Source of the DNA: Eublepharis macularius
Lineage: Eukaryota; Chordata; Lepidosauria; Squamata; Eublepharidae
DNA: 64,000 nucleotides
Direction: 5' to 3'
Assembly (NCBI RefSeq): GCF_028583425.1
Contig: NC_072796.1
Location: 127,941,464 to 128,005,463, forward strand
Shown here: positions 49,125 through 60,324 of the stretch, one piece after another
Layout: every line of letters starts with the position of its first letter
Position numbering within the stretch: position 1 is the first letter of the stretch
The notes under the pieces: model-generated
Database searches by the model: none
The model's input: the letters and a program-made list of their open reading frames with translations, nothing else
Told to the model about the DNA's origin: nothing
Made by a program: the position numbers and the translations under genes

Positions 49125-49255
49125 CCCACCTTTTATTTATTTATTTATATTTCAATTTCTATACCGCCCATCCCCAGGGGCTCTGGGCGGTGAACAGTTA
49201 AAATCGATAAAAACAAGAACTAAAATCAATATACAAACAATAAAACAAATTAACA
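49125..49255 (-). mobile_element. LINE 3' end
   Basis: TTTATTTATTTATATTTCAA then TATACCGCCCATCCCC and GGGCGGTGAACAGTTAAAAT on the plus strand are the antisense 3' end of a common reptile LINE. Confidence 0.6.
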
Positions 49256-49667
49256 AAGTGCAGTGGTGGGGAGAACCCTCCGCCTTTTGCTGCCACCACC
49301 ACCCTCCTTGCCTCTCCCCCCCCCCTCTGCCTCATTGCATTTCACCATCTTCCCGGCCTCTTCAAAGAGAGCATGGTGAGCCAGAGCCACGCATGCTTCT
49401 TTTGGGCTCTTCAGGGGATTGGAGCTCTTGTGAGAGCCTGGGAGCCAGAGGACTTGTCTTGACCACTGTCCCAAGAAGGATCTGCACCTCTGGGCAGTTT
49501 GCCTGAGACTTGCCACCGCTTTTTCATAGTATTGTTTTGTTGGCACCTGGCTTTCAAGACTGCTCTGAGCTGGCTTTGCTCCCAGTTCCAGCCCTCCAGG
49601 GTCCGAGAGTCTAAGAACACCCTCTGATCCTCTAGAATTGGGAGTGGCTGTTTCAGACCACAATAAG

Positions 49668-50036
49668 GTTGCCAGGTCCCCTTAGTCTCCCGGAGGGAGG
49701 GGGGGACCCAGCACTAACGTGCACCCTTGCTCCTAGTGCAGCATGATGACATCATTTCCGGGAGTGCTGTCATTGTGCCCAGCGGCAGGCATGCTCTCAC
49801 AGGGTCCAGTTTTGGGGCAGGAGCATGCCAGCTGCCAGGCGCGATCATGTCACTCCTGGAAGTGATGTCATTGCACCTGGGGGAAGTGCACCTGCTGCAT
49901 GCTGATCTGGGAGGTTTTTTGCCTCTTGGGCCTGTTCCCTGGGGCCTTTCCTCCCTGCCGTCCAGGTGAGTAGTGGTGGGTTTAGAGGCTGAGAGTGGGG
50001 GATCCCTTGCCCCACTGGGGGACTGGCAGCCTAGAC
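49668..50036. repeat. Interspersed repeat with GGTTGCCAGGTCCCC / GGGGACTGGCAGCC ends
   Basis: The ends are partly complementary. The interior carries several TGATGTCATT-type sites, and GTCCAGGTGAGTAGTGG gives a donor-like site at about 49968. Its last part resembles 38950-39010. Confidence 0.5.
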
Positions 50037-50044
50037 CACAACCT

Positions 50045-50248
50045 AGGATTGCCAGCCTCCAGGTGGTGGATGGAGATCTCCCAGAATTACAACTGATCTC
50101 CAGGCCACAGAGATCAGTTCCCCTGGAGAAAATGGCTGCTTTGGAGGGTAGAATCTATAGCATTATACCCCATTGAGGCCCCTCACCAAACTTCACTCTC
50201 CAGGCTCCACCCCCAATATTTCCAGGAATTTCTGGACCTGGCAACCAT
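50045..50248. repeat. Family E repeat
   Basis: ATTGCCAGCCTCCAGGTGGTG to TTTCCAGGAATTTCTGGACCTGG, full length. Confidence 0.8.
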
Positions 50249-50651
50249 ACCACAACCTCATGAGTACACAGGCTCCATGTGACCTCTGGGCTGAATGTTA
50301 TGCAACCCCCATCTAGAACTTGAAGTGACAAGATCTTCTCTTGTGTCTGTGGGGAGGGAAAAGATCAGTAGCTGAGGCACCAGTGATGCCAAGAACTACA
50401 TTTATGGGAACACACACAGGCAACTAACTGAACAGGCCAGAACTAGGCCTCTAGAAATCTAACCTCTCTTCCAACTGTGGCCACCAGACCTGGGCCTCCC
50501 CTTCTGGAGGACTTCTGGGAGTTTTCTTTAAAGCAGCAGTATCCATGTACCTCAACTATCTCCTTCCATCTTTGTCTTTGAAGAAATACGTTCAGTAATG
50601 CTTTTTACAGTGGACTGCTCGTCCTCAGTGTTGCTCAGGAAATCGACTCCC

Positions 50652-50960
50652 TCAGTCATAATATCGTGGTGGGATGCGCACCAGGTGTCCACTTCTGGTG
50701 AACCCAGGGTGGATAAAAATCAATGATTTAAAAAAATAATAATCAGATTTTTAAAAAATTTAAATCGAATTTTTTTTTCATAAAACGGTTTTTGAGGAAA
50801 AATCTGGAAATCTACATGCTCAGTCATAATATCGTGGTGGGATGCTCACCAAGTGTCCACTTCTGGTGAATGCAGGGTGGATAAAAATCAACGATTAAAA
50901 AAAAAATCAGATTTTTAAAAAAATTAAATCAGATTTTTTTCGTAAAATGGTTTTTGAGGA
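50652..50960 (+). repeat. 164-bp tandem duplication
   Basis: CAGTCATAATATCGTGGTGGGATGC...CTTCTGGTGAA...GGGTGGATAAAAATCAA...GGTTTTTGAGGAAAAATC occurs at about 50655 and again at about 50819. The GGTGGATAAAAATCAATGATTT portion is a dispersed repeat whose far end may be at about 51440-51500 (CATGATTTAAATC, GAGATTTAAATCATAA). Confidence 0.7.
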
Positions 50961-51610
50961 AAAATCTATCTAAAAATAGTTTTCTATTTAAGATACATTA
51001 TAGTCCAAAAGTTATCATCATGAAATAAGGATTAGTTTTTAATTATGTAGCATGAGGCTGTATGTTCATGTAATGTTTATTTTTTTTTTGTAAACGAATT
51101 CCATTAATCCATTCACAATGTTGTACTCTTCCAGAGGTTTCTGTAAGATTATGGGGCAATCTTTCTGTCTAGAAGATATTATCACAGATGCTTGGTTTTA
51201 CAGTTCTCAAAACTGTGAATTTGTGTCTGTAGAGATCACGTCTCTTCTGCACAGCAAAAAGGTTATAAAATAAACATACACAGTTGAGAAAAAGACCTTA
51301 ATCCCATTGTTCCTTTGCAAATCTTTGTACACAGAACCAACCCCTTACCTCTTAAGTGCTAAGTTTCAAAAAATGCAATAAATAGAAAATTGTTGGGAGT
51401 GGAATAGATCGGCACAAGAAGCTAAGTGTGAGGAGTCTTTATGTAGAAAACCATGATTTAAATCTAGTCTTACTGGCTAGAGATTTAAATCATAATGAGA
51501 TTGTGGCCTCTTGGTCAGGTTGCGGCTGGAGGACTGTTGTTCTGAATCTTCCCTTGGACTGGAGACTGTTGGAGATACTGTGTTGATTCTCAGGTGATTT
51601 CTGTTGTGCG

Positions 51611-52031
51611 CACGGCTCATTTTGAGGGGGAATGTGCAGGAACGCAGTTCCAGCAGTTCCCCAAAGAGGTCTTGTGTCAGGTGGCCCTGCCCACCTGACT
51701 CGGCCATTTTAGGCCTCTTTCAGCCTGGATTGGGGCCAAAATGACCCAGATTGGGCCTCTGATGGGTGGTGGATCACTCTCACACTCAGCAGTGGCCTGA
51801 TCCTGACCATTTTGGGCCCCTTTTTGGCCATTTTCAGCCCCTTTTGCCATTTTGGGCCCAATTTTGGCCCTGAATGGCCAGGATTGGGTCCAAAACAGCC
51901 AGGATAGGTGACGTCATATGCAAGTCAGTTATGCTAATGTCACACTTCCGGTGATGGCAAGGGGCATGGCATATGCTAATAAGTTCTGCTAATAAGTTCC
52001 TCCAGCTCTTTTTCTATGAAATGACCCCCTG
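51611..52031. mobile_element. Nonautonomous hAT-type element, family A copy 5
   Basis: CACGGCTCATTTTGAGG to CTATGAAATGACCCCCTG with perfect flanking 8-mers GTTGTGCG. It is inserted at the C-terminal edge of a degenerate Ty3/Gypsy pol fragment. Confidence 0.9.
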
Positions 52032-52378
52032 GTTGTGCGGATACCTTTCTCCTGTTGGTGTTTCAACATAGCACAACTGTGATTCTGGGCATGGTGCTAT
52101 TACGTTGGCTGGCTTCCAACTCCTTGATGTTTCCTTGCGTACTGGATCCTGCGAATGGAAAGCAAGGAGTGTTTTGATCATCTGGTCATAATACTCTCTC
52201 TGCCTCTTTTGTAACTGTTGTAGCTGTGCCTGTACCCCATGGGGAGTTGTAGGGTAGAGAATAGCGGAAGTGGGTGGGAGAGTTGTCCTCAGCACACTTC
52301 CCACCAACAACTGTGCAGGGAAATATTTTAAACCAATCACTGGTTGTTTTTGACCCTTCGCCCCTACTCAGTACAAGC
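52032..52378 (-). pseudogene. Ty3/Gypsy-type integrase C-terminal fragment
   Basis: Minus-strand frames 52340-52014 and 52380-52186 together show an AQLLVGSVLRTTLP motif followed by QLQKRQREYYD and a DPVR...W.PA.V pattern ending in a VETPTG.RY.HN run. This is the end of the integrase region of Ty3/Gypsy polyproteins. A frameshift near 52230-52340 and the lack of any upstream pol show it is dead. It is not obviously linked to the LTRs at 2117 and 4352. Confidence 0.65.
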
Positions 52379-52387
52379 ATTGGCTGC

Positions 52388-52585
52388 CCAGAAGAGCAAG
52401 ATTTGAGTCCAGTAGCACCTTAAAAGACCTACAAGATTTCCCAGGGTATAAGCTTTTGAGAGTCCAGTCTCTTTGTCGGACGCCTTATACCCTGGAAAGC
52501 CTTGTTAGTCAGCTACTAGACTTGTATCTTGCTCTTCCACTACAGACAAACACAGCTACCCACCTGAAATTATTTTCACATTAGG
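52388..52585. repeat. Palindromic interspersed repeat (family F)
   Basis: GAAGAGCAAGATTTGAGTCC, GGTATAAGCTTTTGAGAGTCC, GCCTTATACCCTGGAAAGCC and CAGACAAACACAGCTACCCA. Confidence 0.75.
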
Positions 52586-52597
52586 AAACTGATCAAT

Positions 52598-52736
52598 AGA
52601 CTGTCTTTTACACATATTGGATAATGCACTTTAGCCACCATTTGCCATTGGATTTTCTTGTGCGGAACAGGGAAATCCACTTGCAAACGATCGCTAAAGT
52701 ACATTATCCAACGGTGTGAAAGTAGCCTGAGATATG
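52598..52736. repeat. Diverged family D inverted repeat
   Basis: ATTGGATAATGCACTTTAGCC and CTAAAGTACATTATCCAACGG are the arms; GGATTTTCTTGTGCGGAACAG lies between. Confidence 0.55.
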
Positions 52737-53221
52737 ATGCCTGTGCATAACTGGTAAAAACTGATCCATTGACTGACACTGTGAAATAGTATCATTAACA
52801 TTTTAAAAACTGGGCATAGACGTTTTGATTTTTAACAGTTACGGTCAGAGTCTCTATAAATGTCTTTTTCTGACTGGTTCTTTTGTGTTTTCTTTGGCAT
52901 TTCAGTAGTTTTTGGGAAAACGAGAGAAATTAAAACAGAAATAAAGCAAAATGACGACTGCTCTTTAAAACAAATTAAACATCAGTTTTTAAAGGTGTTT
53001 CTGCTCCGTAGGCCATTTCTTCCTGTTCGGGGCTACACCCAGTAGGAGCAGCTTGGTGTGTAAGGCTAGTAGCTCTGGTAGCTGGTAGGGGGAGAGGAAA
53101 GGAAGCGGGCCCCTCTGTGGCCAGTTGGCACCGTAATGAAAGAAAAAGCTAAACTGAAATCTGCACGGGCTTCTTTTCCTTTATGCAATATCTGAAAATA
53201 TTTGGTCTAAGTAACAGCTGG

Positions 53222-53388
53222 TCAGTGGCTTTGTGTGGTCCCGGGTTCAGTCCCCAGCATCTCTGGTTAAATGGATGAGCCAGTAAGTGATGCGAAAGAC
53301 CTCTACCCGAGAGTCAGGGTAAACGATATTTACCATGATAGGCAGGCGGTCTGACTCAATATAAAGTAGCTTCATGTGTTCAATTAAC
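53222..53388 (+). repeat. tRNA-type SINE body
   Basis: GGTCCCGGGTTCAGTCCCCAGCATCTC, GATGCGAAAGACCTCTACCC and GACTCAATATAAAGTAGCTTC match the SINE split at 33060-33515. Confidence 0.7.
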
Positions 53389-53389
53389 G

Positions 53390-55110
53390 GCGTTTTGCCG
53401 CTCAGTTGATTTGCGTCCCCGCTTGGTGCTCATGTGTGATTTGATTGCAGCACCCTTTCTTTCATTACCCGGGATTTAGTCTTTAGAGAGAGACTGCTCC
53501 TGTACATGGAGGTTTTTCTCCAGCTGTGGCCGATTTGCAAAATGGTGCGCAAATTTATGGAGAACGTGTGTAAATTGGGATAAGCGAGGAACGGGATCAT
53601 CTTCTTACAGCTGTTTAAGCATTTGGGGGCCCTTCGGTTTATGTAAGCAAGAGGCAGGGCTATATGGGATAATGGGATGTGATTGGGGTTATTGTGATTA
53701 AAGTAACGAGGAAAGCGTATAAAGTAAAACTGGAGTAGCTATACTGGGAAGTTGATGAGGACGGATGGAGGCCACCTTGTGCACACTTTCTTGAGAGTCA
53801 GCTGTAAGAACTCGGGAACTAGACCCTGAGTCAACCTGCAGGGAATTGAGCTGATTAGCTTTGGAGAGAAAGTTGTTTGTAATGGACTGCCTTCTTTTTC
53901 TTTTCTTTTTTTGGTCAAAGGCCTGTGGAAAGGCGTGCCAGGGTAAACCACAGGGCTGTTTGCCTGACTGCCTTCCTTCATAAAGGCAATTGCTGTTTAT
54001 GAGATTTATTGCACATGGAAGAACAGCTGTGTTGGGTATAATAGCAAGTCTACTACTCAGAAATGTAAATACAGCAATGTTTAACAATAGGCGCTGGGCT
54101 ATTTGCATTTAAGGGGGAAAAATCCTGTTACGCAAGAGACTGCTATCTTGGAAAAAAGGTCAGCTTTCCCTTAAGTATAACTTGGTAGGTGAACATCTGT
54201 CTCCTGCTGATTTACTAGTTTTCTGACTGAAGGAAATGCAAGTCCCGGTTCACACAAACAGCTACGCAAGGCAGGTGGAACCTGAATGTGTGTGTTAGAA
54301 CACTGAACACGCATATGTAGCAGTTTCTGGCATGCTGTGCAACGTGACCTTGCACAATAAGGGCTAGTAGGTGGCAAGAACAATTACTAGCCCACTCACC
54401 ACCCGTGCACACCTGTGTGGTACCTAAGAAGAGCCCTCCTGGATAATCATATTGTCATATTTGGGCAACTCCGTTCTGGCTAGTTCTCAGGTTGAGAACG
54501 GGAGGGGGGCAAGGATGATGACAACCTGCCTGCCTTCAATAAGGAGGCAGCTTTTTAAAAACTTTATATTTTCAACAGGTGTGGATGGATATGGGGTGAA
54601 ATTGAGCAGCCTCCTCTACTTAGCTAAGAGTTGAAATTGACAAAGGTTGGTTAATTTCACTTGTAGGTCTCTCTCTGCTTTCAAACGGGCCATTCATGGA
54701 TCCTCTGCTGGACTTAACATTAAAAAAAGAGAGAGAGGAAAGAGAGGATGGGAGGGGAGATGGAAAGGAGGAGAGAGGGAGTGGCTGGATAGGCGAGAGT
54801 AGCCAATCACAATGAAGTGGGCTGGCAGGGAATAAATGGAATAAAGAGAGTGCTTGAGGAAACAGAAGACTGCAAAGCAGATTTTTTAAAAGTCCTGGTA
54901 TAAGTGCTCCCAGGAAAGCTGTGTAAAAGTTGTGTAGTGGCCGGAGTGACTACTCACAGCAGCAAATCTGGTGCAGACAGTCAGGAAAATAACTCTGCAA
55001 TATGGGAATTGAACTGGCAAAATTGACCAACACAGAAGGGGTAAAGTCAGTGTTATTATCCCCACAGTACAGCTGAGGAGCTGGGGAAGAGCTGGAGCTG
55101 GAGAAGACAA
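53390..55110. other. Interval without recognised gene
   Basis: Includes a purine-rich tract at about 54725-54785 (GAGAGAGGAAAGAGAGGATGG and similar) that could form a triplex. No coding or repeat assignment otherwise. Confidence 0.35.
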
Positions 55111-55114
55111 GATT

Positions 55115-55345
55115 CTCTGGAAAAGTCAATAATGCTAGGAAAAGTGGAAGGCAGTGGGAAAAGAGGAAGAACTAAAGCGAGATGCCTTGACTCAGTAAAA
55201 GAAGCTGCGTCCTCCAGTTTGCAGGATCTGAACAAGTCTGTTATGATATGATGTTTTGGAGGTCTTTCATTCATACAGTTGCCATAGGTCGGAGGTGACT
55301 TGACCGCCCCTCCCTCCCTCCCTCTCTCTCTCTCACACACACAGA
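55115..55345 (+). mobile_element. BovB/RTE LINE 3' end
   Basis: CTGGAAAAGTCAATAATGCTAGG, AAGAGGAAGAACTAAAGCGAG, GGTCTTTCATTCATACAGTTGCC and CGGAGGTGACTTGACCGCC align with the copy at 190-317 and 1392-1450, and continue into a CTCT/CACA tail. Confidence 0.8.
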
Positions 55346-55630
55346 CAGATTTAAAAAAATGTTTCTAACTTATGTTGGTTTTTGAAAATGCTTTTTCTTG
55401 TCTTTTTATTCTGTAAACCATCTCAGCCTAGTTTTTGGAGAGGCAACGTGTAAATTGTTTTTAAAGAAATGGTAGAAGAAACTGAGTGCAATCCTGCTCG
55501 TAAGTATCCTGGAGGAAATAAACATGTATTTTTTGGCAGCCATGTGAACTTTACGTAGCCATGTGTACCCTTGTTTAGGTGTATTAAGAGGTGGCAGCTT
55601 TTATGTTGTATTACAAAACAAACTCTCTAG

Positions 55631-56260
55631 TTCTCCCTCTGAGGCAGAGGACATCTTGATGGGCGGGAATCACCCAAGATGTCCTCCTTTCCTCAGAGGA
55701 GAAGGAACCTTTACGGTTAGTATCCAATGGTCCGTTCTCCCTCTGAGGTGGAGGACATCTTGATGGGTGGGAATCACCTGTCAAGATGTCCTCCTTTCCT
55801 TAGAGGAGAAGGACCCTTCACGGTGAGTATCCAATGGTCCGTTCTCCCTCTGAGGCGGAGGACATCTTGATGGGTGGGAATCACCTGTCAAGATGTCCTC
55901 CTTTCCTCAGAGGAGAAGGACCCTTCACGGTGAGTATCCAGTGGTCCATTCTCCCTCTGAGGCGGAGGACATCTTGATGGGTGGGAATCACCTGTCAAGA
56001 TGTCCTCCTTTCCTCAGAGGAGAAGGACCCTTCACTGTGAGTATCCAGCGGTCCATTCTCCCTCTGAGGTGGAGGACATCTTGATGGGTGGGAATCACCT
56101 GTCAAGATTTCCTCCTTTCCTCAGAGGAGAAGAACCTTTCACGGTGAGTATCCAATGGTCCGTTCTCTCTCTGAGGTGAAGGACATCTTGATGGGTAGGA
56201 GTTACCCATCAAGATGTCTTCCTTTCCTCAGAGGAGAAGGACCCTTCATGGTTCGTTTAC
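55631..56260 (+). repeat. Six-unit 107-bp tandem array of inverted repeats
   Basis: TTCTCCCTCTGAGG-type unit starts fall at 55631, 55735, 55842, 55949, 56056 and 56163 (periods 104, 107, 107, 107, 107). Within each unit GGAGGACATCTTGA and TCAAGATGTCCTCC are complementary, as are CCTCTGAGG and CCTCAGAGG, giving a stem of about 30 bp around a GGGTGGGAATCACC loop. Units 2 to 5 also carry ACGGTGAGTATCC, a near-consensus splice donor (unit 1 has GGTTAGTATCC). The short open frames here arise from the repeat. Confidence 0.9.
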
Positions 56261-56941
56261 TCTCTTCTCTGTTCTGTCCTTGCTAAATTGCACCAGCTTT
56301 AGGATGTCTCTGCTCCCAAGGATGTGGTCGCAAGATACTGCCAACAGCTCCGTCCTCCACCCCCCCCCCCCTTCGTGGTCTACTCCACGCTTTTTAGGCT
56401 GTAATTGTTGTGTTTTGTTCAGCGTTGCTGCTGGAATCACCCTGTTAGAAACGCAGTTCTGATTGTCCGGCTTTCCAGGCCTCTCCCCTGTCCTCCCAGT
56501 CACCGAAGAAATTTCTTAAAATAGTAAAATGCCCTTGCAAATGATTCACAAATGTTTAACTGGCAGGCCACTGCTTTAGTCTTCAGGGTCCATTGGCCGT
56601 TCTGGGATTTCTTCTCGTTTTCTGGACCGAATCCCATTTCCTTTCTGCCAGAGTCAGGGCAATCTGCAATTCGGAAGAGGCAAAATGAGGACAGGGGGAG
56701 CAGAGCCAACATAGTTGGCCCATTCCCTTGATGGAAGGGAACATGTGAAGCTGGTGCTTGTGTTGAAATCCGGCTTGGCAGCGAGGGAATGACGTTTGTA
56801 TGAAAAGTCGCTGGTTCTAGAGAGATTGTAAAAATAGTAGGACTTTAGTTCGGGTCCCCTTTTTCTTTCATTCGGAATTTCTTCTGTCTGGTCCACGGCT
56901 CCTATATTCTTTTAGCAGGATGCTCAAATGCTGTTACTGGG

Positions 56942-57035
56942 AGAAACAAAAGTCCGGTAGCACCTTATAGATGAATGATGTTTATTTCAGTAGAAGGCTT
57001 TGTGAATCACAGCCCGATTCGAAGCTGCTGTTCTT
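56942..57035. repeat. Palindromic interspersed repeat (family F), partial
   Basis: AAAGTCCGGTAGCACCTTATAGA, GTAGAAGGCTTTGTGAATCAC and ATTCGAAGCTGC. Confidence 0.6.
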
Positions 57036-57507
57036 GCTGTGAATGGAAAATAGTGAAAAGTTTGTTATATTGCAATAATATGGATTAAAGCACATTGCAT
57101 TAAGCTATATAAAGCAATACACTCGTATTCTGGGTCAACTTCTCAACTTTGCATGTGCTGCCTGTGTGTTTTTTTCAGAGTGTTAGGTAACCAAAACAGG
57201 TGTGCGTTCATCTTTGACAGCTAATTAAAAATAGTGGACTCTATCTAAATTAATGTTCTTCTGTCAGAGAATGGACCAGTAGTGATGTACTAACTTAACT
57301 TTTTTTTGTCGTTTCTCAGAGATTTATAGTTTTGTTTTGCAAGTTAGCTACAACGTCATTTTTTGGCTAATTAGAAGGTTATACGATAGAAATTATGAAT
57401 ATCTAATGAAGCATCAGACCAATCATCGATTTCTTATGCTAGCTCATGAAAAAATCTTAGATATTTGCAGAAGATAACCTATAAAACATGCAGATTCAGA
57501 TAGTGTG

Positions 57508-57651
57508 TGATTCTGCACATGTTGGATAATGCACTTCCAATCCTCTTTATAGATCATTTGGAATGGATTTTTTTGTGTGCGGAACAAAAAATCCACCTCA
57601 AACGATTGATAAAGTGCATTGAAAGTGCATTATCCAACGTGTGCGGAATCA
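57508..57651. repeat. MITE-like inverted repeat (family D), best copy
   Basis: TGATTCTGCACATGTTGGA and TCCAACGTGTGCGGAATCA are the terminal arms; GGATTTTTTTGTGTGCGGAAC and AACAAAAAATCC pair inside. No clear flanking duplication. Confidence 0.75.
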
Positions 57652-58199
57652 GCCAGTATGTTAGAGTTCTGATTGGAAGAAATCTCATGAGAGTCTAGGT
57701 GAGGATTTTATCTTGCATTGTATGCTATGGGAATCTTAATGCATCTTCCTTAGCCATGCCCAAATTCTCACCTGCAGTCTGGTGCAAATTTTAGCTAAAT
57801 TCTGGCAGTTTTTTTTTTTTAAAAAGGGTGTGGTAATGCATTTCTAAATACCTAAAGCTGGCCCTTAGTCGTCATGTATATGTACGGTTAAAGGGGGAAA
57901 TGTGGACAAACCCAGCTTCTGCCTCATTCTTTATTCCTCTTGCCTCCATTCTTACACTGAGAATTGCAGTTAAACACTTTCTGGCGCCTGTGACATGCGA
58001 CATAGGAATGCAGGCACACGGGTGAACCAAGCTGAGCTTCCTTCTGCTAACCGGAACCGTAAACTGGCATTTAGCTCAGGCTTAGAATTCCGTTTAGTTG
58101 AGGTGGTGGCGGCAGAAGTGGAATTAACTCCGTGGTTAACATACACTTTAGCATTCAGGAATAGGGTGGGGAATCGGTATTTAATTGAGATTCTTGGTG

Positions 58200-58428
58200 G
58201 GGAGACATAGAGCTGGAAGGGATCCCAAGGGTCATCTAGTCCACCCCCCTGCACAATTCAGGAAATTCACAGCTATTTCCCCTCCTCACTTCCCCCAGTG
58301 ACCCCTGCTCTGTGCCCAGAGGAAGGCAAAAAACCCCTACAGGATACTCAGCCAATTTGGCCTGGAGGAAAATTCCTCCCTAATCCCAGAAGTGGCGATC
58401 AGCGCTACCAAATGTGTGGGGACTGAAG
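58200..58428 (-). mobile_element. CR1-like LINE 3' fragment
   Basis: ACATAGAGCTGGAAGGGATCC, TCATCTAGTCCACCCCCCTGC, AATTCAGGAAATTCACAGC and AGGAAAATTCCTCCCTAATCCC parallel the fragment at 23328. Confidence 0.7.
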
Positions 58429-58677
58429 GATCAGAATTAGATTAGACAGATTAGTGGACAAGAAATCCATTGGGGGCGAATAGGTATGGACACTCAAGGG
58501 AACCTCTACATTCAGAGACAGTAAACCTCTGAATACCAGTGGTAAGAGGCAACCTAAGGCTTTGATGTATTCTGTTTGTTGGCTTTCCAGGGCAACTGTT
58601 TGGCTGCTGTGAAACAAGTTGGACCACTAGTCTGATGTGTCGGGGCTGCCCTTAAATTCCTGGAATTCAGCTGGTCA

Positions 58678-58925
58678 GTTTGGTGTCATAGTTAAGAGCA
58701 GCAGGGCTCTAATCCGGAGAACCGGGTTTGCTTCCCCATTCCTCCGCTTGAAGCCAGCTGGGTGGCCTTGGGTCAGTCACAGCTCTCTCAGAGCTCTCTC
58801 AGCCCCACCCATCTCACACGGTGATTGTTGTGAGGATAATAATAGCACACTTTCTAAACCACTCTGAGTGTGGCATTAAGTTGTCTGAAGGATGGTATAT
58901 AAATCGAGTGTTGTTGTTGTTATTT
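58678..58925 (+). repeat. tRNA-type SINE
   Basis: A-box region TGGTGTCATAGTTAAGAGC, B-box region GGGTTTGCTTCCCC, body GGGTGGCCTTGGGTCAGTCAC and CTCACACGGTGATTGTTGTG, ending GTATATAAATCGAGTG(TTG)n. Confidence 0.8.
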
Positions 58926-58929
58926 TGCG

Positions 58930-59930
58930 TCAATGACAAAACTTCACTGATTAGAGAAAAGACAGTATCTACATTTTTAGCTGAATGAAAACCATTTATA
59001 GACTTTACATGAAACAGATAATAATGATTTGATGATATCTGGATTTATGGATTAAGAATCATGAACAATAGAAAAAAAGAGGGCTCTTATGTTTCACATA
59101 GAATAAGTGAGACTTTGAAAAAGATTTATAGTTGCAGAGAAAATCGAAACTCAATTTGTAGTTTAGTTTTTGTCTTTTTCTTATTTTTCTGTTAGCTGCT
59201 CGTCTTGTTTATTTCATGATTATATGTATTAGTGTGGTTTTTTTTAGATTGTTTTTATTTTTTACGTTTATAGTTTAAATAAAATTGGATATCTGATTAT
59301 TATTATTTTCATTGGATGATGTGACGGGAGGACTTAGGGATATCTTTGTCTGGGATGGGCACTTTGCTAGCTCATGGCTGCCTTGATCTCATGACACCTA
59401 ACTCCACTTATCTCACTTACTGAGTGCAGATGAGAAGAAACTACTTCGGGTCTTCTGATCTGCTTTTCGACTGGGACAGAATCTCAGCAGGCAGATGGTT
59501 GCAGCATTCATGGTGTCGTGTTGTTCCTGCTTGGGCTTCATGTTTTGACACTTTTTTTTAAAAGGTCTCTGGGCAATCAGGTCTGAGGGATCGGTTCAGC
59601 CTTTGAACTGAGGCATTAAAATTTTCAAATGGAAAAGAAATGAGTGCTTGAACAGTGAGATGTCTTTCTTAATCAGAGCTCTGTGGATTTGTAGCGTGTC
59701 TTGAAGTAAGGAGCACTCATTAAGCTATACGATAATTGTGGACTGCTTGTTCTATGCCGAGACAATTAATGTACTTTTAACACAGTTGCATTACACAACT
59801 TTCTCTGGTCTTGAGGCGCATGGTTCTGTCGAGGACACAGCGGGTAGAGAGGAAGAGATAGTTTATCAGCCCTGTGCTCCTTCCTCTAAGCTCCTACTCT
59901 AGATAGATATCTCTTGCTCTGCATTTAAAA
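58930..59930. other. AT-rich interval without recognised gene
   Basis: No coding domain or repeat recognised. Confidence 0.35.
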
Positions 59931-59940
59931 TACTCTTGGT

Positions 59941-60134
59941 CAGGGCTTTTTTCAGCTGGAATGCGGTGGAACGGAGTTCCGGAACCTCTTGAAAATGGTC
60001 ACATGGCTGGTGGCCCCGCCCCCTGATCTCCAGACAGAGGGGAGTTGAGATTGCCCTCCGCCAGCCATGTGACCATTTTCTCCAAGGGCAACCCACTGAG
60101 TTCCACCACCTCTTTTCCCAGAAAAAAAGCCCTG
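59941..60134. mobile_element. Nonautonomous hAT-type element, family B copy 5 (short)
   Basis: CAGGGCTTTTTTCAGCTGG to CAGAAAAAAAGCCCTG with perfect flanking 8-mers CTCTTGGT. At 194 bp it lacks most of one internal arm. Confidence 0.9.
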
Positions 60135-60324
60135 CTCTTGGTCCTATATGATACATAGATATTATGTAGGATACTGTACGAAATCTTCCTCTTCTGAATG
60201 TCTGCTCAGGTTTTTTGGGAAGTTATGTGTTGTAGGATATATTTATTGTTGTGGAATGTAGAAAGTTGGAATCTGTTTCTTTGGGAGCTCTATTTCCAAA
60301 AAGCACACACAATAATAATAATGA

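Noticed and set aside
55631..56260. CRISPR array
   Set aside because: Vertebrate nuclear DNA; whole 107-bp units repeat with no unique spacers.
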